Numbered from the stretch's first letter, positions 43,509-53,689 are shown. The stretch is 64,000 nt of DNA from G963704535 sp963704535 (GCA_963704535.1 OY969916.1:7998001-8062000); one strand, 5' to 3'. Numbers and translations: made by a program. Notes: generated from the letters alone by a model not told the origin.

Positions 43509-45339
43509 ATGAAGAGCATACACCCGCGGTGGTTGCCGCGCATGAGCTGGGTAATAAGCCTTGGTATGCTCCTGGCGGGTGGGATGTCCAGTTGGCGAAC
43601 GCCAATAAACATTCAGCCGGTCGTGGCCGCCCAATCGAGCGTTCAGGAGCCGTTCTTTTTTCCTGAGTTTAGAGCGAGCAAGTTTAACGGTACACTTGCG
43701 CTTCCCGGCGATGCAAGGAGCATTGGCGACAATGAATGGGCGCTACGCCTGACCGATAATGATTTCACGGATAGCCAGCATACGGGCGCGGCCTGGTACA
43801 CCACCAAGCAGCCGGTAAATAAAAGCTTTCACGCCTCGTTTCAGTTCCGCCTTTCCGAGCCGATGGGGCCAGGAGACGATGGAGCCGATGGATTTGCCTT
43901 TGTGATCCAGGACTCGATAGCGACGACCGGCGCTATCGGTGCTACGGGCTGCGGCCTGGGCTATGCGGGAATCCAGAAGAGTATCGCGATTGAATTCGAT
44001 ACCTATAGCGACTCCTGTCCCGCAAATCAGGATCCAAGCGGCGACCATATCGGAATCCAGCTTAATGGCAGCGCGGTTCACTCGTCGCCATACACCTTAG
44101 GCACGCAGCAACTTGCGCAGGATCTCGCTATGGAGCGCATATACACGGCGACGATACACTATGAGAAAAATAGGCTTTCGATCGAACTCGACAACCAACC
44201 GGTGATGAGTGTCTCGGTAAACATCGCGGAGAAGATCGGAAGCGATACCGCCTGGGTAGGTTTTACTGCCGGAACAGGCAGCAACCGCGAAAATCACGAT
44301 ATCCTAAACTGGTATTTCGTGGCCGATTGGGGATTACGCTGCGCCGATTTCAATTTCACCCGTAACAGTTACCGATTTATCGGCGCGCCGGTCGGCTGGC
44401 TCGGCCGAGAGGAAATCCGCAATCCCTTCGATGGTTGGGGTGGATGGGGAAACAGGCCGCAGCCATAGCACCGATCCCCTGCTGTACGGTCCTGGCTATA
44501 ACATCCCACCCCCGGCATTTGCGTGCGATACCGGGCAGGAGACTCTCATCTCTGCTGGGCCTTGCGTTACCTTTGTCGGATCACTGTATCGCGCGATGGG
44601 CTACTTCAAGGTCGATGCGTTCAGCGCCAACCGGGTCACGCAGCTACGTGGTCTTTACTATAGCGTTGTTGGCTATAGTAGTATGCTGGGCGATGGCGAT
44701 GCCGAACATCTGCTCGTCCGTGTCGATGGGACGTCGACCGCGAGATATAGAGCGTTGCCGATCGACTCCTTCCTGGGGATCCGGGTCTACGCCAGCGACG
44801 AGAACGGCAACCGGCCGCTTGGCGTTGCTGGTGTTAACCCGATCGAAACACTCTGGTCGGTATGCAATCCGGAAAGTGATGCTTACGATCCGGCCTTGTG
44901 CGAGGCTATGAATCGGGTCAATGGATACTGGAATTATCCGATCAACGCGGCGCGGGATATTGAGTATTCACCGCTCTGGAGTCAACGACCGGCCGACGCA
45001 CTTGGCGCCGAGTTGACCTGGCAAGCGATCAAGCCGGGCGATATTGCTATCACTGTGATCGAAAAAGAAGATGGGACGGAGCAGTACCCGCACATCCAGA
45101 TTGTGATCGGCTGGGGGCCGTCGGTCACATACAAGGAATATACGCCCGACGCCGCACGCCTTGGTGAGCACCTGTATACCACCTATGCGGCGGTGCCGCC
45201 GGACAAGCGATCGTTCTATGTGCCCTACGTCGCTGATCGCTATCGCAAGCCGGGCGATGGCATGGTTCCTCGCCCGTTTAATTTCGGGATGCTGCATACG
45301 AGCACGGATTTTTGGGTAGCCGATTATTTCCACCCGTAA
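43509..45339 (+). pseudogene. Secreted L-type lectin-like protein with NlpC/P60-like C-terminus, one frameshift
   Basis: ATG at 43509 begins a signal peptide (VISLGMLLAGGMSS). Residues ~50-285 resemble legume-lectin-like domains: FTDSQHTGAAWYTTKQPVNK, DDGADGFAFVIQDS, KSIAIEFDTY and TAWVGFTAGTGSNRENHDIL. Near 44440-44455 (a G-rich stretch) the frame changes and continues to 45339. That half has PCVTFVGSLYRAMGY, then KPGDIAITVIEKEDG and PHIQIVIGWG, resembling the Cys and His blocks of NlpC/P60 peptidases (tentative). It could bind and trim cell-wall or surface sugars. The next gene starts 11 bp later. Confidence 0.65.
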
Positions 45340-45350
45340 GGAGTGCAGCG

Positions 45351-48300
45351 ATGCGCCACAACCATGTGCCGGCGATCCTTTTGGCGGCTGTGCTCCTGCT
45401 GGCCGGGCTGCCTCAACTCCAGCGAGCGGTTGCCTCAACAACCTCGCCGCTGTTCGCGCCCGCTGCGCCGCCGGCGCCGGCTGCGGCTGCGGAACTGCGA
45501 AGCTTCGCGCAGCCACCTCCCCCGCTGCCCGAACCCGCGTCGGTGGCCTGGAGCCCGGATGGGACGCGGATCGCGCTTGGTGGGCCGTTTGGCATCCTCC
45601 TTTACACGGCCACGCTCCAGAACCCCCAACGTTTCGCGAACACGAGCGGCGCCGTTACGGCGCTGGCCTGGAGCCACGATAGCCGCCGCCTGGCCAGCAT
45701 CGGTGCCGACCCGCAGGTGGCGATCTGGGATGTCTAGACGGGTATCAAGCTGGCAAGCTTGACTGGGCTCACCGCCCAGCCGACCAGTGTTGTGTGGAGT
45801 CCCAACGGCAGCCGGATCGCCGGCAGCGGCGCGGATGGGGCGGTCCATCTCTGGAATGCCGCCAATTATACGCGGGTGGGGACACTCCCTGCTACGGGCG
45901 CCACGTCGATCGCCGCGCTGGCATGGAACGCCACCAGCACGCAGTTGGCCGGCGTGGGTTCCTCCAAGCTTTTTATCTGGAACACTGCCAACGCCACGCT
46001 CGTGCGGAGTATCGCCGCGCCTGGGTTGCCTACCTTAAGCGTGGATTGGACCGCCGATGGGCAGTATCTTGTGACACCCGGCCCACGGCTCTGGAGCGTC
46101 GCTACCGGCCAGAAGCAGGGGTTTTTGCTTGGGTGCAACGACGGTAGCGACACACTCATCAGCGTCGGCCCATCCGGCGGTATGATCGCCGGCGCCGGCG
46201 TTTCGCAGAGCGGGGTATCGGCCTGTATCAGCACGCTGGACAGCAGCTATGCTCAGACCGATCAGATCAATCTTGAGGCCAATATGTACGCGGCGCCATT
46301 CCAGGCGCTAGATTGGAGCCCGGATGGGCAGCGTGCCGTCGTCACGACCAGGAACGGTTGGATGAGCCTGTGGAACACGACAACCGGAGCATTGTTGGCA
46401 ACTGCCGCTTCACCAACCGCCAAGTTATCCGAGATCCAATACATCGTTGGCTCCTGTGTGCCGAATGATGCGCTCGAAGCGACCCTGGTAGGGCAGTTGT
46501 CCAACGGCGATTATACGGGCTTCATCGCGTCGATCAACGCACAGCCCCCGCAAAATATACGGCCCACTTGCGCTCACTATCTGATAACGATGGCGGAATC
46601 TTTCATCACCAATCCGCCCGCTCTCCTGCCGACGGATATCCTGGCGGTCGCCGCCGGTGGTTACCACACCTGCTTACTGGGCCAGGACGGTAGTGTGTGG
46701 TGCTGGGGGGAAAATGCGTTTGGCCAACTGGGCGATGGCACGACCACGAGGCGGCTCACGCCCACCCCCGTGCGCGGCCTAACCGGCATAACCGCGCTGG
46801 CCGCCGGCGCTTACCATACGTGCGCGCTCAACTCCGAAGGCCGGGTGTGGTGCTGGGGCTGGAATGAGAATGGCCAACTGGGCGATGATACGAACTCCAA
46901 CCGCTCATCCCCGACCCTGCTGGCTAACTTCGGACGTGTCACCGCGCTGGCCGCAGGCCGCGGTTTGCACACGTGCGCGCTGGTATCCGGCGGGGTGTGG
47001 TGCTGGGGTCAGAATACCTTTGGTCAACTGGGCGACGGCTCCAAAAACGATCGCGATGTCCCAATCGCTGTCCCCGGCTTGACCAATGTCAACGGGCTCG
47101 CTCTCGGGGCCAATCACACCTGCGCGCTCACGCCAAGCCGCGTGTGGTGCTGGGGCCAGAATAGCTTCGGCCAGTTGGGCGATGGCACCACCATGAGCAA
47201 GCTCGCTCCCGTCATCGTATCTGGTTTGAACGCCATGGCTGGGCTGGCTGCCGGCTCCACCCATACCTGCGCGTGGATGACCGCCGGGAACCCGCGGTGC
47301 TGGGGCCGGAATACCTACGGCCAGTTGGGCGATGGGTCGAATGCTAATCGGAACCTGCCCACCCTCAGTGCCTTCAGCGGCATGGCTCTACTGGCCGGTG
47401 GCGGCGACTATACCTGCGGGCTTCGCCAGGGAGACCGGGTATGGTGCTGGGGCGACAATATCTACGGCCAGTTAGGCAACGGCGCCATCACGAGCTACAC
47501 GAGTTCGGTCGCGGTCAGTGGTCTCACTACCGCGACCGAACTGGTTGCCGGAAACTACCACACCTGTGCGCGGATATCCGGTGACGTAGTGTGCTGGGGC
47601 CTAAATATGTATGGACAGTTGGGCGACGGCACTATGAATAATCAGCGCACGCCCATCGCCGTCAATGGCCTCAACAACGCGACCATGATCGTGGCAGGCA
47701 GCTATCACACATGCGCGATTGTGCAGGGCCGCGTATGGTGCTGGGGAAGCAACAGCAACGGCCAGTTGGGCAACGGTACCACCAGTGACAGCCTCAGTCC
47801 AGGGGCTTTTGCGGGTCTGGGCAGTTCTACTCCCGCCGCCACGCCGACCAGCACCCCCACGGCGACGCCAACCCGCACTGGCACCGCAACGCCAACCCGC
47901 ACTGGCACCGCAACGCCCACCCGCACCAGCACCGCGACAGCAACTCGCACTGGCACCGCCACGCCAACCCGCACTGGCACCGCAACGCCGACAGGCACCG
48001 GCACAACGGCGCCCACCTATACCATCACCGCCATGCCGACCCGCACTGGCACCGCAACGCCGACAGGCACCGGCACAACGGCGCCCACCTATACCATCAC
48101 CGCCACGCCGACCCGCACTGGCACCGCCACACCAACCCAAACCGGCACCGCAACGCCAACTCGTACCGCCACCAACACGCCGACCCGAACCGCCACCGCG
48201 ACAGCAACTCGTACTGCCACTGCCACGCCCACCCGCACTGGCACCGCGACAGCAACTCGCACTGGCACCGCCACGCCGACTCGCACTGCCACGCCGACTA

Positions 48301-48821
48301 TCACACCGCCCGCGACTGGCACGTTCTATCGAGCGATCAATCTGAACGGGCCAGCGCTCACCATTGACGGCAACCCCTGGGAAGCCGGAACAGGGACGGT
48401 CCCCAACTTCACCACCAACGGCGAAGCCATGGAGCAGCCCTCTGCAACGCTCATCCCTGCCACCGATGCCAGCCGCGCCGCGATGATACGTACCTACCGC
48501 CAGCACTGGGCCTTCACCATGACGATGAGCGCGGTGCCCAACGGCAGCTATCAGGTGTACGTGTACGTCTGGCAGGAGTGGGATGATCCCAACCCCGAAG
48601 CGTTCAGCATTGCCCTCAACGGGCAGCAGGTGGACACCTACCAGCCGGGGAGCGTGCAAGGGGTCTGGAGCCGGCGCGGACCGTTCGCGGTGACGGTGAA
48701 CGGCGGGCAGATCGTGCTCACCACTGATGACCTGGCTAACATCTCCGGCCTGGAAATCTGGCGAACGAGCGGTGCGCTCACGGAAATCGCAATTCGCGCG
48801 CTGGCCCTGCTACCACGGTAA
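45351..48821 (+). pseudogene. Large surface protein: WD40-like, RCC1 repeats, Thr-Pro stalk, C-terminal carbohydrate-binding-like domain; in-frame TAG
   Basis: A signal peptide (ILLAAVLLLAGLPQL) starts at 45351 after GTAAGGAGTG. WD40-type blades follow (VAWSPDGTRIALGG, LAWSHDSRRLASIG). A TAG at 45735-45737 splits the second blade; the same frame continues TGIKLASLTGLT. From ~46650 come seven or more RCC1 units (GGYHTCLLGQDGSVWCWGEN, FGQLGDGTTT). A (TPTRTGTA)n stalk lies at 47831-48310. A final ~150-residue domain (FYRAINLNGPALTIDGNPWE) resembles malectin-like sugar-binding modules. It is probably a cell-surface adhesin. Without readthrough only 128 residues are made; a second translation start near 45759 is possible. 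Confidence 0.78.
47831..48310 (+). repeat. Thr-Pro stalk tandem repeats (24-bp units)
   Basis: ACGCCAACCCGCACTGGCAC-type units (TPTRTG) repeat about 20 times. Within them a longer unit of roughly 75 bp, with ACAGGCACCGGCACAACGGC and GCCCACCTATACCATC, occurs twice. This is expected of an O-glycosylated or extended cell-wall-spanning linker. Confidence 0.88.
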
Positions 48822-48835
48822 CGCCGACTAATCTC

Positions 48836-49270
48836 GTGGCGATGGGTGTAACGGTCATGTGCGGTTTGGACCATGCCTCGGGAGATAAACTCATGAGTGC
48901 GCCGATGAATCCTACACGCCTCGCGAACTTGAAGTGGCAGGTAGAGGTGGATCACACTCGGCGTGAGCAGGGTGTCGTCGGGGCGGAAGTGAAACGCGAG
49001 CTGAAACGGTCCACTGTCGAGCAGGAGCCGCGTTTCGACGAAGTAGATCGGCATGCCCTGGTGGTCGTCGCGCCAGGAGTGGGAGGGCCAGGCAGCCAGG
49101 CAGGCCCAGCGTACCGCCTCGGCCTTGAGTGCGTACAGCCGTGGATCGCCCGCACGATCGGGCCAGTCCTTCGCGCCGGCGTTGCACAGCAGTGCCAGCG
49201 CGGCCAGGCCGTCGGGGTGGTCGAGGAACAGCGGCAGCAGATCGGCCCAATGTGTATTGTTTCCCGTGTT
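48836..49270 (-). other. Degenerate coding-like stretch on the - strand
   Basis: The - strand reads HWADLLPLFLDHPDGLAALA, RWACLAAWPSHSW, GMPIYFVETRLLLD and FQLAFHFRPDDTLLTPSVIH, which has protein-like composition but no start, no known family and a tail running into the surface protein gene. It is probably a truncated gene. Confidence 0.25.
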
Positions 49271-49307
49271 CAGCACCTGCCGGTTTACCGACCTCGTGTC
49301 TATCCGC

Positions 49308-49493
49308 CCGATCTTCGTCGGTGAGGGCGACATCGACGCCGCTCGGGCACTCGTCGAAGAAGCCGACGAGGCGGAGCTGTTCCTCTATCCGGGCGACCAG
49401 CACTACTTTGCCGACAGTTCACTGCCGTCGTACGACGCCGAGGCGTCGACCTTGCTGATACAGCGAGTGCTCGACTTTCTCGCCGCACGATAG
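49308..49493 (+). pseudogene. Dienelactone-hydrolase C-terminal fragment
   Basis: PIFVGEGDIDAARALVEEAD, ELFLYPGDQHYFADSSLPSY and LLIQRVLDFLAAR match the last ~60 residues of DLH-family hydrolases, including the catalytic His (GDQHYF). The N-terminal three quarters are missing. Its stop lies 56 bp before an attC-like site, so it may be the remnant of a gene cassette. Confidence 0.65.
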
Positions 49494-49549
49494 CTTGGTG
49501 ATAGCGAACCTCGCGAACACCGTCCCCACGTTTAGGGCCGAGGCCGGGC

Positions 49550-49659
49550 GCCTAACAAGCGCTTGGAGTTGACCGCCTTCGGCGCGCGAGATCGGTGAGA
49601 TTTTCTAGCTTTTGCGTGCAGCGCGCCTTCGTCGGCAGTTCAAGCGCAAGTCGTTGGGT
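49550..49659 (+). other. attC-like integron recombination site 1
   Basis: R''-type GCCTAAC (49550-49556, RYYYAAC) and R'-type GTTGGGT (49653-49659, GTTRRRY) enclose 110 bp. Inside them GCGCTTGGAG near the left and TTCAAGCGC near the right pair, and GGCGCGC/GCGCGCC form an inner stem. Orientation relative to the upstream gene fragment is correct for a cassette. Confidence 0.55.
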
Positions 49660-49748
49660 GGTAGCCATCAACGCTCGTGACGTTCAAAGCCTGCTCTATG
49701 TGCTACACTGTCAGCATCTATTGAACACCGCAGTTCGCGAGGTGTCGC

Positions 49749-50198
49749 ATGCAGCCTCCTTTTCCCGAGCCACTGGTGTGCAAAGTCGATGCGATCCAAA
49801 TTCACGTGCCTGACCTTGAGGCTGGGCTTGGCTTCTACCGCGATCGCTTAGGACATCAACTGATCTGGCGTACCGAACAAGCGGCGGGACTGCGCTTACC
49901 GGACAGCGATGCAGAATTGGTGTTACAAACCGAGCGAGAAGGGCTGGAACTCAATCTGCTGGTTGCCTCTGCTGATCAGGCTGCACAGCGCATTGTCGAA
50001 GCTGGGGGCACAATTGTTGTTCCGCCGTTTGACATTCAGATCGGACGCTGTGTTGTGGTGCGCGATCCGTGGGGGACAGCGTTGGTGCTCTTAGATACCA
50101 GTAAAGGTCTACTCCTTACTGATGCGGATGGAAACGTGATCGGCAACCGGCCGCGTAGCAGGGCGGCGGGTGGCCCAGCCAGTGCTCCAATGGTGTAG
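49749..50198 (+). CDS. VOC (glyoxalase-like) family protein, probable cassette gene
   Basis: 149 aa. VDAIQIHVPDLEAGLGFYRD and LGHQLIWRTE open the first VOC half; RCVVVRDPWGTALVLLDTSK closes the second. His in QIHV and Glu-type positions could bind metal. ATG at 49749. It lies between two attC-like sites, with the downstream one 58 bp after its stop, matching a single-gene integron cassette. A weak TGCTACACT -10 element sits at 49701-49709. Function (antibiotic or aldehyde detoxification) is not determinable. Confidence 0.78.
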   Translation: MQPPFPEPLVCKVDAIQIHVPDLEAGLGFYRDRLGHQLIWRTEQAAGLRLPDSDAELVLQTEREGLELNLLVASADQAAQRIVEAGGTIVVPPFDIQIGRCVVVRDPWGTALVLLDTSKGLLLTDADGNVIGNRPRSRAAGGPASAPMV

Positions 50199-50256
50199 GA
50201 CAGCTTCCAAGAAGACACGTATCGCTTCCCTATGCGTAAAATCCATATTCCTTGCC

Positions 50257-50376
50257 GCCCAGCCCGGTTGCAGCCGACCCGCCGGAATCGGAGCGATTGT
50301 CGAAATTGGTTTCGGCCTGAGCGTCTTTACGAACTATCAGTGGCATCCAGCGGGCGGCTGAACTTTATCGTTGGAC
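50257..50376 (+). other. attC-like integron recombination site 2
   Basis: GCCCAGC (50257-50263, one mismatch to RYYYAAC) and GTTGGAC (50370-50376, perfect GTTRRRY) bound 120 bp. GGTTGCAGCCGACCCGCCGG on the left pairs with CCAGCGGGCGGCTGAAC on the right, leaving unpaired bases that would be the extrahelical bases of a folded attC. This is the best of the three sites. Confidence 0.65.
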
Positions 50377-50642
50377 GACAGTTCAGTCACGTCTCACACC
50401 AACGATTGCACCTGTACGTTTGGCGCTTTGCATTTGCTGGCAGGGCATATCGGCGCTCATCCAGTCGGGCACGTTTATACGCAGACTAGATTAGGAACAG
50501 TGGCGAGGGAACGGCTGACTTCCACAAGGAGGACTGCAAGCCGCATAGTACTGGCAACCAAGACGCGGCTTTGACATCCAAGACAACCACATGATGCAAC
50601 TGATAGCCTTCCTAATGCTCGCCTCCAGAGAAGAGAGGAAAG

Positions 50643-51476
50643 ATGTTTGCTGAAGCTATATCACCGGAGTTCGCCGCGCAGATTGAGGCGTGTGAAGTCA
50701 ACGCTTGGCTGGAGATGTATGCTGCCGCTCCCAGCGATTTTGTGCGTCAATTCCAGCTTGAAATCATTCAAGTCGAGAATGTCGTGTTAACCCGGTGCAA
50801 AACGATCCCCTTCATTCACTTTAACTGCGTTAAGAATTTCGGGATGACTCAGCCAGCTACTGAAGCCCTGTTAGATGAAGTGCTGGCCATCTATCATGAA
50901 GCGGGGGTAGGAAACTTCGCGTTCTATCATATCCCGCATTGTCAGCCCTCAACATTGCCGGAATGGTTCAAGTCGAGAAACCTCCATCGACGGGGAGGGT
51001 GGGATCGTATTTGTCGGGACAGTCTTGCACTGATAGACATGGTCATCAAACCGCAGCCTGGGTTTGTGGTGGAGAAAATAACGCAAGCGAACGGCACAGA
51101 ATGGGCAGCTTACATAGATACTATCTATGGTTTACCGACCACACCGTGGCTTCTTTCCCTGGTCGAGCGAGCAGGTTGGCATCACTATCTGTTGCGTCAG
51201 GGAACACAGATTGTTGCCGTTCGCACCATGTATATTGATGCGGCTGGCGGGGCTTGGCTCGGAATTGATGCCCCTGTGCCAGGTATTATGGCTCCATCCT
51301 ATGATCTGGATAGCCAACTATGTCAAGCCATTGTGAAAGATGGTCTGGACTTAGGAGTCAGATATTTCGTGGCGGATATCGAAGCCCCAGATGCGGCGAT
51401 GAACACCCCAGCGTATCATCATTTCGAAATGCTGGGCTTCAAGAGGCCGTATTTCCGAAGCCATTACAGCTACTGA
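50643..51476 (+). CDS. GNAT-like N-acetyltransferase, probable cassette gene
   Basis: 277 aa with two GNAT-like halves. The N-terminal half has NAWLEMYAAAPSDFVRQFQL and VLTRCKTIPFIHFNCVKNFG. The C-terminal half has RQGTQIVAVRTMYIDAAGGA (beta4) and IEAPDAAMNTPAYHHFEMLG, where N..AY..FE.LGF is the GNAT C-terminal signature. ATG at 50643 after AGAGAGGAAAG. An attC-like site begins 10 bp after its stop. A 266-bp gap (50377-50642) before it holds no recognisable gene, which is long for a cassette. Confidence 0.75.
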   Translation: MFAEAISPEFAAQIEACEVNAWLEMYAAAPSDFVRQFQLEIIQVENVVLTRCKTIPFIHFNCVKNFGMTQPATEALLDEVLAIYHEAGVGNFAFYHIPHCQPSTLPEWFKSRNLHRRGGWDRICRDSLALIDMVIKPQPGFVVEKITQANGTEWAAYIDTIYGLPTTPWLLSLVERAGWHHYLLRQGTQIVAVRTMYIDAAGGAWLGIDAPVPGIMAPSYDLDSQLCQAIVKDGLDLGVRYFVADIEAPDAAMNTPAYHHFEMLGFKRPYFRSHYSY

Positions 51477-51486
51477 TGCACGCGCC

Positions 51487-51545
51487 GCCCACCACGCATA
51501 TGCAGCACGACCACCTTCGGCGGCTCATGCCCAGGCCGTTGGAAC
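51487..51545 (+). other. attC-like integron recombination site 3
   Basis: GCCCACC (51487-51493) and GTTGGAAC (51538-51545) bound a short ~59-bp site. GCATATGCAGCACGACC pairs with GGCGGCTCATGC with bulges. Both core boxes have one mismatch to consensus, so it is weaker than the other two. Its place directly after the GNAT stop supports it. Confidence 0.42.
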
Positions 51546-51861
51546 GTATCTCGCTCTGAAAAGTGCCCAAGTCTCTCAGAGTTGCATCGGGTTCACACTA
51601 TGTTCTGGGGCCTGGTTAGGCACGAATGCTCCATAGCGCAAGCGCCACCACCACGAATGAAAATACTGTGCTATCCTCACTTCAGACCATGTGCGTGTCA
51701 GACGTCGACAACGATCTGGTGCCGGGGAGTCCGGGCACGAATGTGATCTAGCGCCTGTAGGTATCACCGTCTGTTGCCCCATCTTTTTGGGAGCACGCAA
51801 GGGAAACTCTTACTTGTTGACCCAGGCGCTCCGTGCATGGTCACGTTGCAAGGAGGTCAGG
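51546..51861 (+). other. Noncoding left flank of the IS110-family element
   Basis: A 316-bp stretch without a plausible gene between the third attC-like site and the transposase. In IS110-group elements this flank specifies the bridge RNA that chooses target and donor sites. I can see several short inverted repeats, but I cannot delimit an RNA or the IS end by eye. Confidence 0.35.
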
Positions 51862-53106
51862 ATGCACATCTTGTATCAGCGCTGTTGTGGTTTGGACGTG
51901 CATAAACAGCGGGTCAGCGCCTGCTTGTTACTGCCGGGCAATGATCGTCGTCAGCAGAAGGTTGCACGCTCCTTTGGGACCACCACCAGCCAACTCCAAG
52001 CCCTCAAGGAGTGGTTAGTCGCAGCAGACTGCACTCACGTCGCCATGGAAAGCACCGGGCCATACTGGAAACCAGTCTACAACATCTTGGAAGACAGCTT
52101 TACTCTGATCCTGGCGAATGCCCAACACATTAAGGCCCTACCAGGACGCAAGACCGATGTTGGTGATGCCGAATGGATTGCAGATCTGCTCCAGCATGGT
52201 CTGATACGCAGTAGTTTCATTCCATCGCGACCCCTGCGTGAACTGCGCGAACTGACCCGCTATCGCAAAACCTTGATCCAAGAACGCTCCGCAGAAATCA
52301 ACCGGGTGCAGAAAGTGCTGGAGGGAGCCAATATCAAACTCGGCTCAGTCGCAACCAATGTTTTGGGGGTGTCTGGACGGGCGATGCTGGATGCGCTGGT
52401 CAACGGCACCACAGATAGTAACGTTTTAGCCGACTTGGCTCAGGGCAGGTTGCGCAAGAAGATACCCGAACTCCAAGCCGCCTTGAACGGGCTGATCGCA
52501 GATCATCAACGCTTCGTGCTGGGCCAACAGTTAGCGCATATTGATAGTTTGAACGCGATGATCGTCACGTGCAGCGCTGAGATAGAGCAGCGCTTTGCCG
52601 ACCATCAGGAGCTGATCAGACGGCTCTGCACGATACCGGGGGTCGGGCAACGAACAGCCGAAACGCTGCTGGCAGAGATTGGTACGGATATAAGTCGCTT
52701 TCCGAGTGCCAAACATCTGGCCTCCTGGGCTGGTTTGTGTCCAGGCAATCACGAGAGCGCGGGGAAGCGTAAATCAGGCAAAACGCGCAAAGGCAGCCGC
52801 TGGTTGCGGGAAGCGTTAGTAGAGGCGGCACGAGCTGCGGCACGAACCCGCACCACCTACTTGGCAGCCCAATATCATCGTTTAGCTGCACGACGAGGCG
52901 GTAACAAGGCCGCCGTGGCGGTCGCACATACGATTCTGGTCATCAGCTATCATCTCATCCGTGATGGAGGCGAGTACGAAGATTTGGGGGCGACGTACTA
53001 CGACGAAATGGATCGCGAGCGAGTTCAGCGGCGTTTAGTGCGCCGTCTTGAAGCGATGGGCTGTCGGGTCACGCTCGAACCAGACCAGCCGGCAGCAACA
53101 GCATAA
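51862..53106 (+). CDS. IS110-family transposase (DEDD recombinase)
   Basis: 414 aa, apparently intact. The N-terminal RuvC-like domain shows CCGLDVHKQRVSACLL (D), VAMESTGPYWKPVY (E) and GRKTDVGDAEWIADLL (D, D). The C-terminal Transposase_20 domain shows LIRRLCTIPGVGQRTAETLL and FPSAKHLASWAGLCPGNHES, where the catalytic Ser is expected. ATG at 51862 follows AAGGAGG. IS110 enzymes are guided by a bridge RNA from the element's noncoding end. Element ends are not defined here; the right end lies between 53107 and about 53280. Confidence 0.92.
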   Translation: MHILYQRCCGLDVHKQRVSACLLLPGNDRRQQKVARSFGTTTSQLQALKEWLVAADCTHVAMESTGPYWKPVYNILEDSFTLILANAQHIKALPGRKTDVGDAEWIADLLQHGLIRSSFIPSRPLRELRELTRYRKTLIQERSAEINRVQKVLEGANIKLGSVATNVLGVSGRAMLDALVNGTTDSNVLADLAQGRLRKKIPELQAALNGLIADHQRFVLGQQLAHIDSLNAMIVTCSAEIEQRFADHQELIRRLCTIPGVGQRTAETLLAEIGTDISRFPSAKHLASWAGLCPGNHESAGKRKSGKTRKGSRWLREALVEAARAAARTRTTYLAAQYHRLAARRGGNKAAVAVAHTILVISYHLIRDGGEYEDLGATYYDEMDRERVQRRLVRRLEAMGCRVTLEPDQPAATA

Positions 53107-53276
53107 CGCTTCACAGTTGACAATTGATAACCCCAACGATGGCTCCTTCTGGTCTGCCGATGCTGGACGGAGGTGGGTCTGGAGAGGGTGTGTGCATTGG
53201 AAGAGGTTATTGCACCCCAAACGCCCTGCACAACCCGTATTTTCAAGGGAATCGTTGTCATGTCCCATGATCATGA

Positions 53277-53403
53277 TGCCGCCGGAGGAGTAGGGCGGAT
53301 CAGCGATCAGACCATCCGCAAGCCCGTCCGGTAAGCCTCGCAACACGTCCAACGCTTCGCCCTGGATCGTGATCCAGGGCGAAGTATCGTCAGTCAACTC
53401 CAT
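53277..53403 (-). pseudogene. N-terminal fragment of a DNA methyltransferase
   Basis: MELTDDTSPWITIQGEALDV, then GLIADPPYSSGG: the DPPY motif of N6-adenine/N4-cytosine DNA methyltransferases, as found in phages. The frame loses similarity after about 53277, close to where the IS110 element must end, so the gene was probably cut by insertion or deletion. Confidence 0.6.
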
Positions 53404-53433
53404 CGTTCGGGTCGTCGGTCAAGCAAGAGTTCC

Positions 53434-53679
53434 TCAATTCGCCGCCAGCTCCAGATCGGGCGTTTGGGCCTCTGGAGTGCCGTTGATAGGCGCAGCGGCG
53501 CCGGCCTGCGTCAGCTTTGTGAGCGACAGCCATCCGCCGCTCACGAGCTGTACCCAGCCGCTGTGTCGTTCAGCAATCTCAACCTGAGTGTCCAGCCGCA
53601 GCGGCCGCAGCACACCGCCGTACGAGTGAGGCGTCATGCACACGACTGCCAGCATCTTATTCACGATCATGGCCTTCAT
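53434..53679 (-). CDS. Small SH3-like hypothetical protein
   Basis: 81 aa from ATG 53679. LDTQVEIAERHSGWVQLVSG and GWLSLTKLTQAG look like a bacterial SH3 (SH3_3-type) fold, followed by a Pro/Ala-rich tail. It sits between two other - strand genes of phage-like character. No signal peptide. Role unknown. Confidence 0.45.
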   Translation of the reverse strand: MKAMIVNKMLAVVCMTPHSYGGVLRPLRLDTQVEIAERHSGWVQLVSGGWLSLTKLTQAGAAAPINGTPEAQTPDLELAAN

Positions 53680-53689
53680 GCAGCATCTC

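Noticed and set aside
47831..48310. Regular repeats as a CRISPR or noncoding satellite
   Set aside because: They are in frame and encode the TPTRTG stalk of a surface protein.
48638..49333. A 231-codon - strand ORF as a real gene
   Set aside because: Its 3' third is antisense to the conserved C-terminal domain of the surface protein, there is no ribosome-binding site, and no family is recognised. Only the 48836-49270 part is kept as a weak remnant.
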